Assembly (NCBI GenBank): GCA_026708085.1
Contig: JAPOVP010000050.1
Location: 38,755 to 102,754, forward strand
Direction: 5' to 3'
Length of the DNA stretch: 64,000 bases
Source of the DNA: Caldilineaceae bacterium
GTDB lineage: Bacteria; Chloroflexota; Anaerolineae; Caldilineales; Caldilineaceae
The position numbers and the translations under genes are program-made. Position 1 is the first letter of the stretch; each line of letters opens with the position of its first letter. The notes beneath the pieces are model-generated. The model was not told the DNA's origin. It saw only the letters and a list, made by a program, of their open reading frames with translations, and did not search any database. Positions 36,998 to 46,220 of this stretch are shown piece after piece.

Positions 36998-38011
36998 CTA
37001 TTCCAAAGATTGGGCGAGGTTGGCAAGGTCGACCAGTTGGAACAACGCCAACGGGCCGTCGCTCCGAAGACAGAGTTGAAGCGGTACCTCAAGGTTGGAC
37101 GACAGCCAATCGACTACGGATTCAGGCATCGCAGTTTCAACTTCCAGACGGACGACGGGCGAGGAAAGCTGCTGATGTCTGAGTCCCCGACTCTGTGCCT
37201 CCAATTCGTCACCGTTCCTGATTCCGCTGGCGGCGCGAAGCACGCGAAACAGGTAGACGCTTTCGATTTGCATGCCGGGAAACAGCTCGTCCAGAAAGCT
37301 GGTCACGGCATCTTCACTCCAGATGTAGAGCTGCTTCTTCGTCATCGAGGGAATGGACACGAACCGTGACATGAGCCTGGGCACTTTGATGCGGGCGTAA
37401 GAGAGAGGACCGATTCCCAGGTCGGGGCTACTCAAGTGGACTAGCAGGTTGATACTGTGCGAGCTGATGAAAGGAAAAGGATGGCCGGGATCGACAGCAA
37501 GCGGTGTCAACAATGGGTAGAGCTGCTGCCGAAAGAAACCGCGGAGGTATTCGCGTTGTCCTGAGGTCAACTCATGGGGGCGGCGCACCTCGATGTGGTA
37601 TTCTGCGGACAGTTGGGGCAAAAGCGACTCTTTCAACTCCTCATACGACCGCCGCACAAGAGGATCCAGCCTCGCCGCGATATCCCCCTGATCAGATTCC
37701 GATATGGCGGGCGCGCGTTCGACAAAATAGTGGTCGAGCACAGAGGAAAGCAGGCCCAGAATTCGGAACCGTTCGAGAAGTGGGCGATATTGATTCCGCG
37801 CTTGGTCCAAGAGGTAGGCAGCTTCAACAACCGGCGCCGGGTTTTCGTCAGATTGCAGACGAGTCTTCAGCCCGGCGGCCAGTACTCTGGCGCGCGCAAC
37901 CCCATCTGCATCTACCGGAGCGACGTAGACGGGCGGCGGAGTGTTCGAACTGACCGTCGGAGGTCTATGTTCGGTAGAGTCGTGGCCGTCATCTAGCAGA
38001 CCGCGGGTCAT
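36998..38011 (-). CDS. polyphosphate kinase 1-like protein lacking the catalytic C-terminal half
   Basis: A 337-residue protein matching the N-terminal and middle domains of PPK1: LLERFRILGLLSSVLDHYFVERA, FRQQLYPLLTPLAVD and HPFPFISSHSINLLVHL, then the end of the head domain (GPVVRLEVE-like SPVVRLEVETAMPE). Full PPK1 is about 690 residues; the two phospholipase-D-like domains that carry the phosphorylated His are missing. The stop falls at the domain boundary and nothing resembling the missing half lies in the 270 bases downstream. It may bind polyphosphate or be a relic. ATG 38011 follows the YceI stop by 9 bases, with AGGAG upstream. Confidence 0.82.
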   Translation of the reverse strand: MTRGLLDDGHDSTEHRPPTVSSNTPPPVYVAPVDADGVARARVLAAGLKTRLQSDENPAPVVEAAYLLDQARNQYRPLLERFRILGLLSSVLDHYFVERAPAISESDQGDIAARLDPLVRRSYEELKESLLPQLSAEYHIEVRRPHELTSGQREYLRGFFRQQLYPLLTPLAVDPGHPFPFISSHSINLLVHLSSPDLGIGPLSYARIKVPRLMSRFVSIPSMTKKQLYIWSEDAVTSFLDELFPGMQIESVYLFRVLRAASGIRNGDELEAQSRGLRHQQLSSPVVRLEVETAMPESVVDWLSSNLEVPLQLCLRSDGPLALFQLVDLANLAQSLE

Positions 38012-38020
38012 TTGCGTGCC

Positions 38021-38788
38021 TTACTCCTGGCGCCCAACGAAGTTTATGCGCACAGCAAACTCATCCTGTACGGTGAGCGTATTGGCAAAGTTTGGCGGAT
38101 CGAAGCCCAGGGTTGTCATACGCAGCCGGGTTTGCATCGAGCCCCGGATCGTACCCCCGTTCAAGCTCGCCGTGACGTCCCAGACGGTATTCATTGAGGT
38201 TCCGCGTATTTCCAGGTCGCCCTCCAACTGAAAGGTGACTTCATCACCTTCTTGATAGGTATCCGGCGCTTCAAGGAGGCGTTCAGCAACGAATATGGCA
38301 AGTGGGAACCGATCCGATTCCAACGCGTTTTCCCGGATCCAGGCGTCCCGCAGTTTCTGGTCAGTACGAAGAGTCGGCAGAAAGACGACGAAGCGGTTAC
38401 CGCCAATTGAACGTTGGGCAAGGTCGATTTGCATCAGTCCCATTACATCCTGAGTTTCACCCACAACAACCGTCTTGCCGACCTTCAGTCCATACTTGCG
38501 GGTGGCATCGGCAAAGAGTTCTTCGTCGACGACATAGGCTGCATTGGACGCGCCGGCCTCAATGCGGAAGACCCGCCAGTCCTCGCCTTGTTGGAAGCGG
38601 ATCGGATCCAGACCTGCAAAGGCAGCGGCCGCTCGTTCCGAAATCGCGCTTTGAGGAGGGGGTTCGGATTCCGAGAGAGATTCTGAGGGCGGCATCTCAG
38701 TTGCAGGCGGCTCGCTATCGCGGCCTCGACAGCTGGCACTCAGGGCAATTGCCAGTACGATGAACAAGAGCGTAGTCTTCGCATTCAT
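38021..38788 (-). CDS. YceI-like lipoprotein
   Basis: A 255-residue exported protein. A lipoprotein signal ends in LSASC (Cys at about 20), followed by an acidic Pro/Ser spacer to about 50. A YceI-type lipocalin-like barrel then shows FRIEAGASNAAYVVDEELF, LRTDQKLRDAWIR and FQLEGDLEIRGTS. YceI barrels bind isoprenoid or amide lipids in some species; the ligand here is unknown. Start ATG 38788. It is close upstream of the PPK-like gene and likely co-transcribed with it. Confidence 0.8.
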   Translation of the reverse strand: MNAKTTLLFIVLAIALSASCRGRDSEPPATEMPPSESLSESEPPPQSAISERAAAAFAGLDPIRFQQGEDWRVFRIEAGASNAAYVVDEELFADATRKYGLKVGKTVVVGETQDVMGLMQIDLAQRSIGGNRFVVFLPTLRTDQKLRDAWIRENALESDRFPLAIFVAERLLEAPDTYQEGDEVTFQLEGDLEIRGTSMNTVWDVTASLNGGTIRGSMQTRLRMTTLGFDPPNFANTLTVQDEFAVRINFVGRQE

Positions 38789-38850
38789 GCAGGGCAGCCT
38801 CTGATTCTCACTGAAACAGTATGAGTTCGACAGTTCCGTAGTCTGCCGCG

Positions 38851-40728
38851 TCAGTGAGGGGTCAATGTGGGTTGATGTCCCTTCTCGCCGACGGGGACGC
38901 CCTCAGGCAAATAGTGTGGTAGTTCTGCGCCGCCTCCGTAGGCCGTCAAGAGCTGACGAACAAACATGGAAAGGAAGCCCTCATGTCGAAAGGCCGGCTC
39001 AGGCTCCCATACGGCCAGTCCACTCGTGAATCCGTACTCTTTGAATGATGCAACAAATGGGGCGTCCTTGGCAATGATGTGCAAAGGGGTGTCCCAGCCA
39101 TCTTCACGACGCGAGACGCGGGGTGGCTGGTGGTCGCCTACCAGCACGAATATCGCCTGGTCATTCGGTTCGCGAAGAATGAAGTCAGTGAGCATTTCCA
39201 GCTGGTACTCGATTGCATTCCAGTAGTTCTGACGTCTTTCGGCATGCTCGATCAGCTCTGATGAAGGCGGAGGCGGAGGACCCGGCTTGTTCAGCCGCTC
39301 CCATGATTCGATCAGCACAGGTTGCGGGGCCCATGGATAGTGGGAGTTCTGAGTAATCGTAAAGAAGAGGAAGGGCTCCTCGGTTTCGTTTCTGATCGTC
39401 TCACGGGCGAAGTTCAACGAGTACTGGTCTGGAGGAGCCGGCCCCCACCCATATTCAGGGCCGACAAAGTTCAGATCCTCATACTGCAGCCAGCGATCTA
39501 CACCGTAGAAGGAAGCGTATTTCTCCCATTGCGCTTCCGGCAGGCCCATCGATAGCGCGGTAAGGCGGTAGTATTGATAGCCCTGCTCCTTCAGGAACTG
39601 GCCCAGGTGAGGATATCCCCCTGCCTCATATTTGTCGAGCAGCGCGTAGTATTGCGGGTCTGAACTGACTCGCATGCCGAACAGCGCGCTCGTGTAGGAC
39701 ATCCAGGAGCCACCTCCCCACGTGGGAGCAAGACTCAAAGCCGACGCTGCGTGCCATCCTGCGCCGGCGAGTTCCTGTTCCAACCGCGCTGTCAGCTCCC
39801 TGTATAGCGAGCGCCAGTCATTTCTCTTGTAGATCACAGACCCATAGGACTCGCAGAAAATGATGTATATCGGAGGACGCTCGACCAAGTCAAACTGACT
39901 GTAATCTTCAGATGGGGCGGCTTCGGATGTCTCGATCTGCTGCACGTCCAGATAGATGCGTCGTGATTCGCCGATGTTACGTATCAGTTTTGCGGTTATG
40001 CTGCTGAACACCATCTCGGGTCGGGCCAGGAGTTCACTGCGGAAGAGGGCTTGAAGTGCGATGAGGAGCACAAGCAGTACCATAACGGCACGTGTTGCCG
40101 GTCCAGGTCCGCGTTCAGGCAGTACGTAGAGGGCTATTCGCGCAACCAGAGCCGCGCCGCCGCCGATCAGCACCAGAATACCGGCTACAAAGGCGGTGGT
40201 AACGCGTGCGTTTTGCAGGAAGAAGCTGAATCCTTCGGTGGCCATGCGCAACTGGGTATAGAAGACAGGTTCGACGCTGAAAAAGGTGAGAGAGGCGCCC
40301 TCATAGAGGTAATAGAAGAATACGAGAAGATAGGTGACAACGAAGAGGATGCGGACCACGACATGCCGCAGCGGCCGGACGAGAGCCCAAAGGGCGACGA
40401 AAAGTACGATTTCGGAATTGAATCGCAGCAGGTCAGGTTCTCTGCGCCAGACCACGATATTCACCCAGATCTGCTCCAGCGACAGGCCGGCGAAGTGAAA
40501 AGAGGGAAGAATATCTCCATCCTCCCGATCCATGAGAACGACCGGTAGAAATAGGAGAAAGTGTAGTACGAAGAAGGAGATCCAGAAGCTGAGCGCGGGC
40601 GATGGCCGCCGGAGAATCTTCAATGTTGCGCCGAAAGGTGTTATCTGCGCCAAAGGAGCAATTGACCGCGCACCCCTTGCCCCACCTGGATGCAACCGGG
40701 TCCTCTCAGTATGTGCTGAATTGCCCAT
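38851..40728 (-). CDS. LTA synthase/sulfatase-family membrane enzyme
   Basis: A 625-residue protein with five or so membrane helices in the first 280 residues and a sulfatase-fold catalytic domain. Metal-site features in order are FCESYGSV (Glu, as in LtaS), GGGSWMSYTS (candidate Thr/Ser nucleophile region) and VGDHQPP (Asp-His). Relatives transfer phosphoglycerol or phosphoethanolamine to glycolipids or polymers. The nucleophile Thr of LtaS is not obvious; Ser in GGGSWMS may take its place. ATG 40728 is chosen because the frame upstream of it overlaps the HD gene and looks non-coding. Confidence 0.82.
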   Translation of the reverse strand: MGNSAHTERTRLHPGGARGARSIAPLAQITPFGATLKILRRPSPALSFWISFFVLHFLLFLPVVLMDREDGDILPSFHFAGLSLEQIWVNIVVWRREPDLLRFNSEIVLFVALWALVRPLRHVVVRILFVVTYLLVFFYYLYEGASLTFFSVEPVFYTQLRMATEGFSFFLQNARVTTAFVAGILVLIGGGAALVARIALYVLPERGPGPATRAVMVLLVLLIALQALFRSELLARPEMVFSSITAKLIRNIGESRRIYLDVQQIETSEAAPSEDYSQFDLVERPPIYIIFCESYGSVIYKRNDWRSLYRELTARLEQELAGAGWHAASALSLAPTWGGGSWMSYTSALFGMRVSSDPQYYALLDKYEAGGYPHLGQFLKEQGYQYYRLTALSMGLPEAQWEKYASFYGVDRWLQYEDLNFVGPEYGWGPAPPDQYSLNFARETIRNETEEPFLFFTITQNSHYPWAPQPVLIESWERLNKPGPPPPPSSELIEHAERRQNYWNAIEYQLEMLTDFILREPNDQAIFVLVGDHQPPRVSRREDGWDTPLHIIAKDAPFVASFKEYGFTSGLAVWEPEPAFRHEGFLSMFVRQLLTAYGGGAELPHYLPEGVPVGEKGHQPTLTPH

Positions 40729-40744
40729 GGATGCATGACTGAAT

Positions 40745-41350
40745 CTAAGGGTCCGTCCAGGAGTTTGGCAGCAGGCCGGAGGTGATCGCCTGCTCCACGA
40801 TTGCTGACACGGCTCTTCCCAACGCATCAGAACCGACTGCGACAGGCGCCATTCGTTCTTCGACCTGTGGGATCGTTACACGATTCTCGCGCCACGTTAC
40901 TCCGCCGGTATGGAAGTTGTGGAGCAGAGGCATGAGCCGGTCCAGTGCAAGGGCAAATCTGGCCTCCGGGGTTTCCTGTCTCTCGTACTCCTCCCAGAGA
41001 TCAATCAGTTCATCCCTCTGATCGACCGGCAGTAACCCAAAGATTCGATCTGCGGCCAAACTCTCCCGTTCATCTTTTCCTGCCTGCCCGTCGGCATCAT
41101 AGGCATAGGTATCGCCGGCATCAATCTCGACAATATCGTGGACCAGTAACAGCTTAAGCGTTCGCAGAAGGTCTATAGGTTCGTTGGTGTGTTCGGCGAG
41201 AACAAGCGCCATCATGGCCAGGTGCCAGGAGTGTTCCGCCGAGTTTTCGCGCCGGTGGCTGTCCAGAAGTAGTGAGCGGCGCAGGACAGCCTTCAGTTTG
41301 TCGATTTCGAGAATGAATTGCAACTGGCGAGCGAGTCTTTCGTTCGTCAT
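40745..41350 (-). CDS. HD-domain hydrolase (YfbR-like)
   Basis: A 201-residue HD phosphohydrolase. Metal residues are AEHSWH (first His), [10 protein letters not shown] (the HD pair) and the late Asp in ALDRLMPL. The layout is that of 5'-deoxynucleotidase YfbR and its HDDC2-type relatives, which act on deoxynucleoside monophosphates. ATG 41350. It starts 18 bases after the CHAD gene and ends 16 bases before the sulfatase-family gene, so the three may form an operon. Confidence 0.86.
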   Translation of the reverse strand: MTNERLARQLQFILEIDKLKAVLRRSLLLDSHRRENSAEHSWHLAMMALVLAEHTNEPIDLLRTLKLLLVHDIVEIDAGDTYAYDADGQAGKDERESLAADRIFGLLPVDQRDELIDLWEEYERQETPEARFALALDRLMPLLHNFHTGGVTWRENRVTIPQVEERMAPVAVGSDALGRAVSAIVEQAITSGLLPNSWTDP

Positions 41351-41368
41351 TGCTTCACCCGAAGAGCC

Positions 41369-42289
41369 TTAATTTGGGAGAAACTGGCTGTGTGGGCGGT
41401 AAGCCAGCCAGTACCCTTCGATTCTGTCGACAAACTGACGGGCGTTTTCGACGTAGATTCTTTGCGCCAAGGGAATCGCCGCCCGCCGTTGCCGTTCTCG
41501 TTCACGGAACACTGCTGAGAAGAGCAGGTCTGCGCCCTCACTGCGGGACTCCAAGAGCTCCCGGACACTTGGCGTATCCAGCAGAACGGCCAGATCATGT
41601 TCTTCCCCAAGCCTGTCGGCCAAGCGGTCGCAGTCCCGCTCCACAGCCTTGAGCTGAGCCGGCCACAACGGCTGCAAAATCTGCAGGTGATACCACAGGT
41701 ATTTTACCCGCTTACGCCAGGCGTGAAAGCACTCTGTTGTAGGCTGGGAAAAGGCAGCCACTTTCTCGGCGCGCCCGCGGCCGTAGATTCTTAGTAGCCC
41801 GCCCCTGAACATAGAGAATTCGCTCTGCTGAAAATGCCATTCGGCGACTCGTGGTTGCGCGCACCGCAGAGAACCGATTATCGACTCCTGTCGCTGTTCA
41901 TCTTGTGCGAACTCGTTGAGAAGAGTTCGGTGTTCTCCAACCAGTCGTTTCCGAAGCCGCAGAAACGCATCGTCTGCAATGAGCTCCCGGTGACTATCTC
42001 GGAGCAGATCCAGTGTTTCTATGTAAACGGCACTGTCGCGAATGGGGGAAAGAAGACGGCCCAGATCGCGGAAACATTGGTTTTCGAATACGTACGTCTC
42101 GGCTGGCAGGGCTCCTCGGGTCAACCGCAGCAGTGCCCGAACACGTTTGAAGTGCTTGCGCGCTTCATGTATGCCCTCATTCAAGTCGTCTTTTCGTTGC
42201 AGCTGCGCAATGGCGCCGCCTATTTGTTCGGAAGCAATACGCCGCAAAGAGTCTGACGGGGCTTCTTCCGGAATGAGAATGAAGTTCAT
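41369..42289 (-). CDS. CHAD-domain protein
   Basis: A 306-residue all-helical protein with the conserved histidine/basic lines of CHAD: HEARKHFKRVRALLRL near 40-56 and FHAWRKRVKYLWYHLQIL near 180-200. CHAD domains bind inorganic polyphosphate in characterised members and are often near polyP or phosphate genes. A half-length PPK1-like gene lies 3.4 kb downstream on the same strand. ATG 42289. Confidence 0.9.
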   Translation of the reverse strand: MNFILIPEEAPSDSLRRIASEQIGGAIAQLQRKDDLNEGIHEARKHFKRVRALLRLTRGALPAETYVFENQCFRDLGRLLSPIRDSAVYIETLDLLRDSHRELIADDAFLRLRKRLVGEHRTLLNEFAQDEQRQESIIGSLRCAQPRVAEWHFQQSEFSMFRGGLLRIYGRGRAEKVAAFSQPTTECFHAWRKRVKYLWYHLQILQPLWPAQLKAVERDCDRLADRLGEEHDLAVLLDTPSVRELLESRSEGADLLFSAVFRERERQRRAAIPLAQRIYVENARQFVDRIEGYWLAYRPHSQFLPN

Positions 42290-42327
42290 CGAGGAGTCAT
42301 GGCAAGAGGATGCCGCAGGTATACAAT

Positions 42328-43266
42328 CTATCTGTCTGAGGCTGCCGTGTCCAGCTTCTCAAAGAGGTCCCGGAAAATACCATCGCGGTCGACGTGGCGG
42401 GCACAGGAAACGGGATGGCGGCCCTCATCAAACTCCCAGGTAATCGCATCGGATAGCCGGGGCGAACTGACGATCTCCATCTGCGCCCACTCGGGATCGA
42501 CCAGCCAACCTAGCGGCGCCAGGTCCCAAATCTGCTTGGAATAGGCAAAATGATCGGCGTGGTATTCGCTGTAAATCTGAAAGAGATAGTCACCGATCGC
42601 GCCTCTGCCTTTGACGTGTGCAGCCATCTCAGGCAGGGTTGTGTGCAGATGTGAGACGACGCCCATGCAGGGGAAGCGCACGAGGGGAACGCCGCAGTCC
42701 AGTACGACCCGGCTTGCGGCGGGATCCTGCCGCAGATTGAACTCACGCGTATCGGGCCAGTGGCGGGCGTGACCCCCCAACCATAGGAGAACAATTCGAT
42801 GCCGGATCTCCGGCTCCAGAAGCAGAGCCGAGGCAACGTTGGTGATGGCGCCGATGGCAACGACGTAGAGCGGGTCTTCAAGGGGTGCAGCCATGGCCCG
42901 TTCGATCAGATCATCAGCAGCAATGCTCCTGACCGGCCTCCGATCGGTAAGGAGCCACTCAGTTGAACCTCGCTTGACAAACGCTTCCCCGGGAATGACG
43001 ACGTCATGCAGGCGCGCCAGCAGCCGGTGGATCTCTTCGTAACTCTTTTCCATCCCATCGGCCGGTCCTGAAGAGCGAGGATTATGAAACGGAGCAGCGT
43101 GCAGTGCTTCAACCGATATGCGTTCCGGAGAGAGAAGCGCGTATACGACAGCGAACTGATCATCGATCTCGTTGAAAGTATCCGTGTCCAGCACGATCCT
43201 TACCGGGCCTGAAGGAGGTCGGAGACGGTCCAAAAGAAACTGAGGGTCGAGTGGCGTGAAGTTCAT
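42328..43266 (-). CDS. nucleoside hydrolase family protein
   Basis: A 312-residue protein of the inosine-uridine hydrolase family, which cleaves the N-glycosidic bond of ribonucleosides. The calcium-binding start VLDTDTFNEIDDQFA (the family has D-x-D-x-x-x-D-D) and the VVAIGAITNVASALL strand are clear. Some members act on sugars other than purines. ATG 43266 (MNFTPLDP) is selected because the frame upstream looks non-coding; no strong ribosome-binding site is seen. It is the third gene of the sugar-acid operon. Confidence 0.85.
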   Translation of the reverse strand: MNFTPLDPQFLLDRLRPPSGPVRIVLDTDTFNEIDDQFAVVYALLSPERISVEALHAAPFHNPRSSGPADGMEKSYEEIHRLLARLHDVVIPGEAFVKRGSTEWLLTDRRPVRSIAADDLIERAMAAPLEDPLYVVAIGAITNVASALLLEPEIRHRIVLLWLGGHARHWPDTREFNLRQDPAASRVVLDCGVPLVRFPCMGVVSHLHTTLPEMAAHVKGRGAIGDYLFQIYSEYHADHFAYSKQIWDLAPLGWLVDPEWAQMEIVSSPRLSDAITWEFDEGRHPVSCARHVDRDGIFRDLFEKLDTAASDR

Positions 43267-43337
43267 TTTGAAGCTTGTACAGGTGAATCCGCTGATGTGT
43301 AAAATACAGACTGAGCAGGCGCAGGACATGCAAAGCC

Positions 43338-44315
43338 CTACGCGGCCAACCTGTTCACCATTTCCAGCATTGCTGTCATATAGCCGATAGCATAGGCGCG
43401 GCCGCGGTGTCCCCAAGCCGTGTCATCGACCATCGCAGGGACGTGGTCGGTGATCATGAATCCGGTGAACCCCACCTCTTTCAGTGTTTTCATCACATCA
43501 AAAGGATCGACGTTCCCCTCATTGATGAAGCATTCGTTGAAGTTGGGCACCGTGCCCTGGACGTCGCGAAAGTGGACGTAGACGATACGGCCGCGGCCGC
43601 CAAAGTGGCGGACGGCATCAATTACATAGTTATGGCCGTCCATTTCCGACCAGCAGCCCATACAGAAATCGAGACCGTGATTCGGGCTGTCGAAACGGTC
43701 GATCGCACGTTTGAACCCTTCGAAATTGCGGAAAATTCGGGCAACGCCGCCGAGAGATTCAACTGGGGGATCATCAGGGTGGAGAGCCAGGGTTACGCCG
43801 GCCTCTTCCGCGACCGGCAGGAGCCGCTCCAGGTAGTACTCGTAGTTCGCCCACATCTCGTCGGCGTCGTAAGTGCGCCCGTGCGTCAGTTCGTCGGGGT
43901 CATGCTCCGCCAAATTGAAGCGCGTTCCGCGTGCGCCCCCTCGCAATACCGCCGGTTCAGGGGTGCGCCAGACCGAATTGGGCATCCAGTGGTAACCGAG
44001 GATCGGTATTCCTGCTCGCCCCATGTTGTGAACTGTCGTCTGCATATGGGCGATCTGTTCGTCGCGTCCAGGAAGGCCTAACATCGCCTTGTCGTAGAAG
44101 CTGACAGGAACATTTTCGAGACAGATCAGCCGCAACCCGGCGACCTTCGCCCGATCTGCGGCCGCCTTCAGATCTTCGTACTCCCACTGCTTTTCACCCG
44201 GGAGTTTGGGCGTGTTCATAAGGAAATCGTTGGCGCCAAGCTGCTTGATGAAAGCCAGTTTCTCATCGGTCAGCTCATTGAACTGGCCCAAGCCAATTCG
44301 CATTTGGGGCGACAT
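43338..44315 (-). CDS. uxuA: mannonate dehydratase
   Basis: It converts D-mannonate to 2-keto-3-deoxygluconate (KDG) in hexuronate breakdown. The 325 residues show the UxuA TIM-barrel lines GYHWMPNSVWRTP, GVTLALHPDDPP, GLDFCMGCWSEM (metal Cys), IVYVHFRDVQGTVPNFNE and MITDHVPA. It is slightly shorter than E. coli UxuA (394), as in many Gram-positive and Chloroflexi forms. ATG 44315 has AAAGGAG 8 bases upstream. It is placed after a DapA/KDG-aldolase-like gene in the same transcript, which supports the pathway. Confidence 0.92.
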   Translation of the reverse strand: MSPQMRIGLGQFNELTDEKLAFIKQLGANDFLMNTPKLPGEKQWEYEDLKAAADRAKVAGLRLICLENVPVSFYDKAMLGLPGRDEQIAHMQTTVHNMGRAGIPILGYHWMPNSVWRTPEPAVLRGGARGTRFNLAEHDPDELTHGRTYDADEMWANYEYYLERLLPVAEEAGVTLALHPDDPPVESLGGVARIFRNFEGFKRAIDRFDSPNHGLDFCMGCWSEMDGHNYVIDAVRHFGGRGRIVYVHFRDVQGTVPNFNECFINEGNVDPFDVMKTLKEVGFTGFMITDHVPAMVDDTAWGHRGRAYAIGYMTAMLEMVNRLAA

Positions 44316-44448
44316 TAGAGGCTCCTTTCCCATTGTTCCACGTGGTTGGGCAGATGCTGCCACAAAGTGATTTCGGTTGCGTGCCGGGTAATTGCGACGA
44401 ACGCCAGAACGGGAGACGCCGTTCCTGAGGCCAGAGTCGATTGTAAAG

Positions 44449-45363
44449 CTAGGCGGGAACGGGGGACGAAAGACGGGCAAGCAGTTGGCCCTGCTCCTTT
44501 TCAGTTAGATCAACTAGCGGCGGGCGCACGCGACTCCAGTCTTGACGACCAGTCTGGTCGGCAACAATCACTTTGAGAGAAGCAATCACATTGAATCCGC
44601 ACTCAAGAATAGCCTCGCGGATCCAGTTGGTGCGGTTCTGACGATCTTCGGCGTCGTCCGCCTGCCAGTTATCATACAGGTCTCGAATGACGTGTGGCAG
44701 CACGTTTGCCATCCCGGATATGCAACCTCCGCCGCCGCCCTGCAAGTTTTTCAACAGCAAGGCCTCCGTACCGCAGAAGACGGCGAAGCCGGGATGATTC
44801 GCTGCAACGCCATGCAATCCCGAAAGCGTGTCCACATCGCCGGAGCTGTCTTTGACGCCGGCGGCCTGGCCGGGATAGGCATCTGCCAGGCGGTCTAGTA
44901 GCGCCGGGCTCAGTGGGACCCCGCTCACTTGCGGTATGTGATAGAAGTACATGCGCAGCCGCTCATCGTTGACGCGATCCAACACTGCTGCAAATGAGCG
45001 AAACAGGCCTTCGTCGGATACGCCTGGATAGTAGAATGGCGGTAAGGTGAGGACGCCATGACAACCGGACTCCACCGCATGCCGTGTTAACTCTGCGGCC
45101 TCCACAACGGAGGCGGCTCCGCTGCCGACTATCAGCCTGTCCGCGGCAACGCCGGACTCGATCACTGCATCGATAGCCGCCATGCGTTCTCCTGCCGAAA
45201 ATGAGGTCGCTTCGCTGTTGGTGCCGAAAAGGACGAGGCCGTGGCAACCGCCCTCAAGTAGTCGATGGCAAAACTCTGTATAGGCCGGCAGGTCGATGGA
45301 AAGGTCGGCGCGAATTGGTGTCAGAGTGGGGGCAAAAACACCGCGCAGCGAGAGTTCAGACAT
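44449..45363 (-). CDS. DapA/KDG aldolase family protein
   Basis: A 304-residue class I aldolase. The Schiff-base Lys is in AAGVKDSSGD, the Tyr in YFYHIPQVSG and the pyruvate loop in FGTNSEATSFS. The N-terminus is RGVFAPTLTPI. The family covers dihydrodipicolinate synthase and KDG or KDPG aldolases; the operon with uxuA favours KDG cleavage to pyruvate and glyceraldehyde-3-phosphate. ATG 45363 with GGAAA upstream. A consensus promoter lies 63-92 bases before the start. Confidence 0.86.
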   Translation of the reverse strand: MSELSLRGVFAPTLTPIRADLSIDLPAYTEFCHRLLEGGCHGLVLFGTNSEATSFSAGERMAAIDAVIESGVAADRLIVGSGAASVVEAAELTRHAVESGCHGVLTLPPFYYPGVSDEGLFRSFAAVLDRVNDERLRMYFYHIPQVSGVPLSPALLDRLADAYPGQAAGVKDSSGDVDTLSGLHGVAANHPGFAVFCGTEALLLKNLQGGGGGCISGMANVLPHVIRDLYDNWQADDAEDRQNRTNWIREAILECGFNVIASLKVIVADQTGRQDWSRVRPPLVDLTEKEQGQLLARLSSPVPA

Positions 45364-45425
45364 GAATTGTTTCCTTTCTCAGTATCTCAATCGGAGTAGG
45401 CCGGCTCTGTCGTTTACTGGGCTAC

Positions 45426-45455
45426 ATGTTACGACCGCCAGGCGGGCGTTGTCAA
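45426..45455 (-). promoter_or_regulatory. promoter of the sugar-acid operon
   Basis: TTGACA (45455-45450) and TAACAT (45431-45426) are 18 bases apart. A CGCCAGGCG palindrome sits in the spacer and could be an operator half-site. Confidence 0.6.
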
Positions 45456-46220
45456 ATGGTCAGGAAAAGGGAGAGGCACGCAGAAGCATCGATTTGCCGG
45501 CTAACACTCCGTGTCGACTGCAACTGGGTCCGCGCCAAAAGAGCTTGTGTCATCGAGTTTTCAGAAGCACTCCAAATCCTACTGTGCGGATACTTTGGAG
45601 ACCGGACCTCTCTTGCCATTCAGTTCCGTGGATGGATGTGCGGGTATCTCCATGATATCCCATCTCTTTGTTTCAGGCCGGCATTACTCTCTTGTCGTCC
45701 CAGCGAACACGCCAAAGAAACCTTCCAGAAGTCTTGTGGCCGTCTCTGCAGACCGCCGCACCAGAATCTGGCATACAGTCGAAAGAGATCGTAGACTATG
45801 GGTAACTACAAAGCCATGTTCTGTGTGCGGTCTTCCTGGGCGGTATGTACGGTCAGCATTTCTGTAGCGGGCTCTCGATGTTCATCGCGGTGAAAGTTGG
45901 GCATATGTGGGAGTGGCCTCGCCTGTCTTGCCTGCGCTGGCGCATACCCGGAATCTACCAGGAGGCTGGCGGAAGCGCGGGCCGACGCGGGACGACAACT
46001 TCGTATTGCCCACACACTCGCTACGGCGCGAGGTTGTAGGAGAGGGGACGTTGCGGGGGCGGAGCCCCCGCACAAGGGAGGGCCGAATAGGCCCGACCGC
46101 CCAAAAAATCGAGGGGAGAGAAAACACTTCTCTTTCTGTATCATGAGCGCCTTTGGGCAAGAACTTAGCGGTTACGACTAACGATTGAATTCATTTTTTT
46201 ATTGTGACAAGGAGGATTCT
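45456..46220. other. 765-bp intergenic stretch with one repeat
   Basis: No convincing gene is present; the open frames show no family signature or translation signal. The only clear structure is the second 71-bp hairpin repeat at 46033-46103. Confidence 0.6.
46033..46103 (+). repeat. 71-bp hairpin repeat, copy B
   Basis: It is identical to the copy at 3065-3135 except for one A for G (GAGGGGACG). The same two self-complementary blocks are present. It lies 43 kb from copy A and in the same orientation, in a non-coding gap. Confidence 0.85.
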
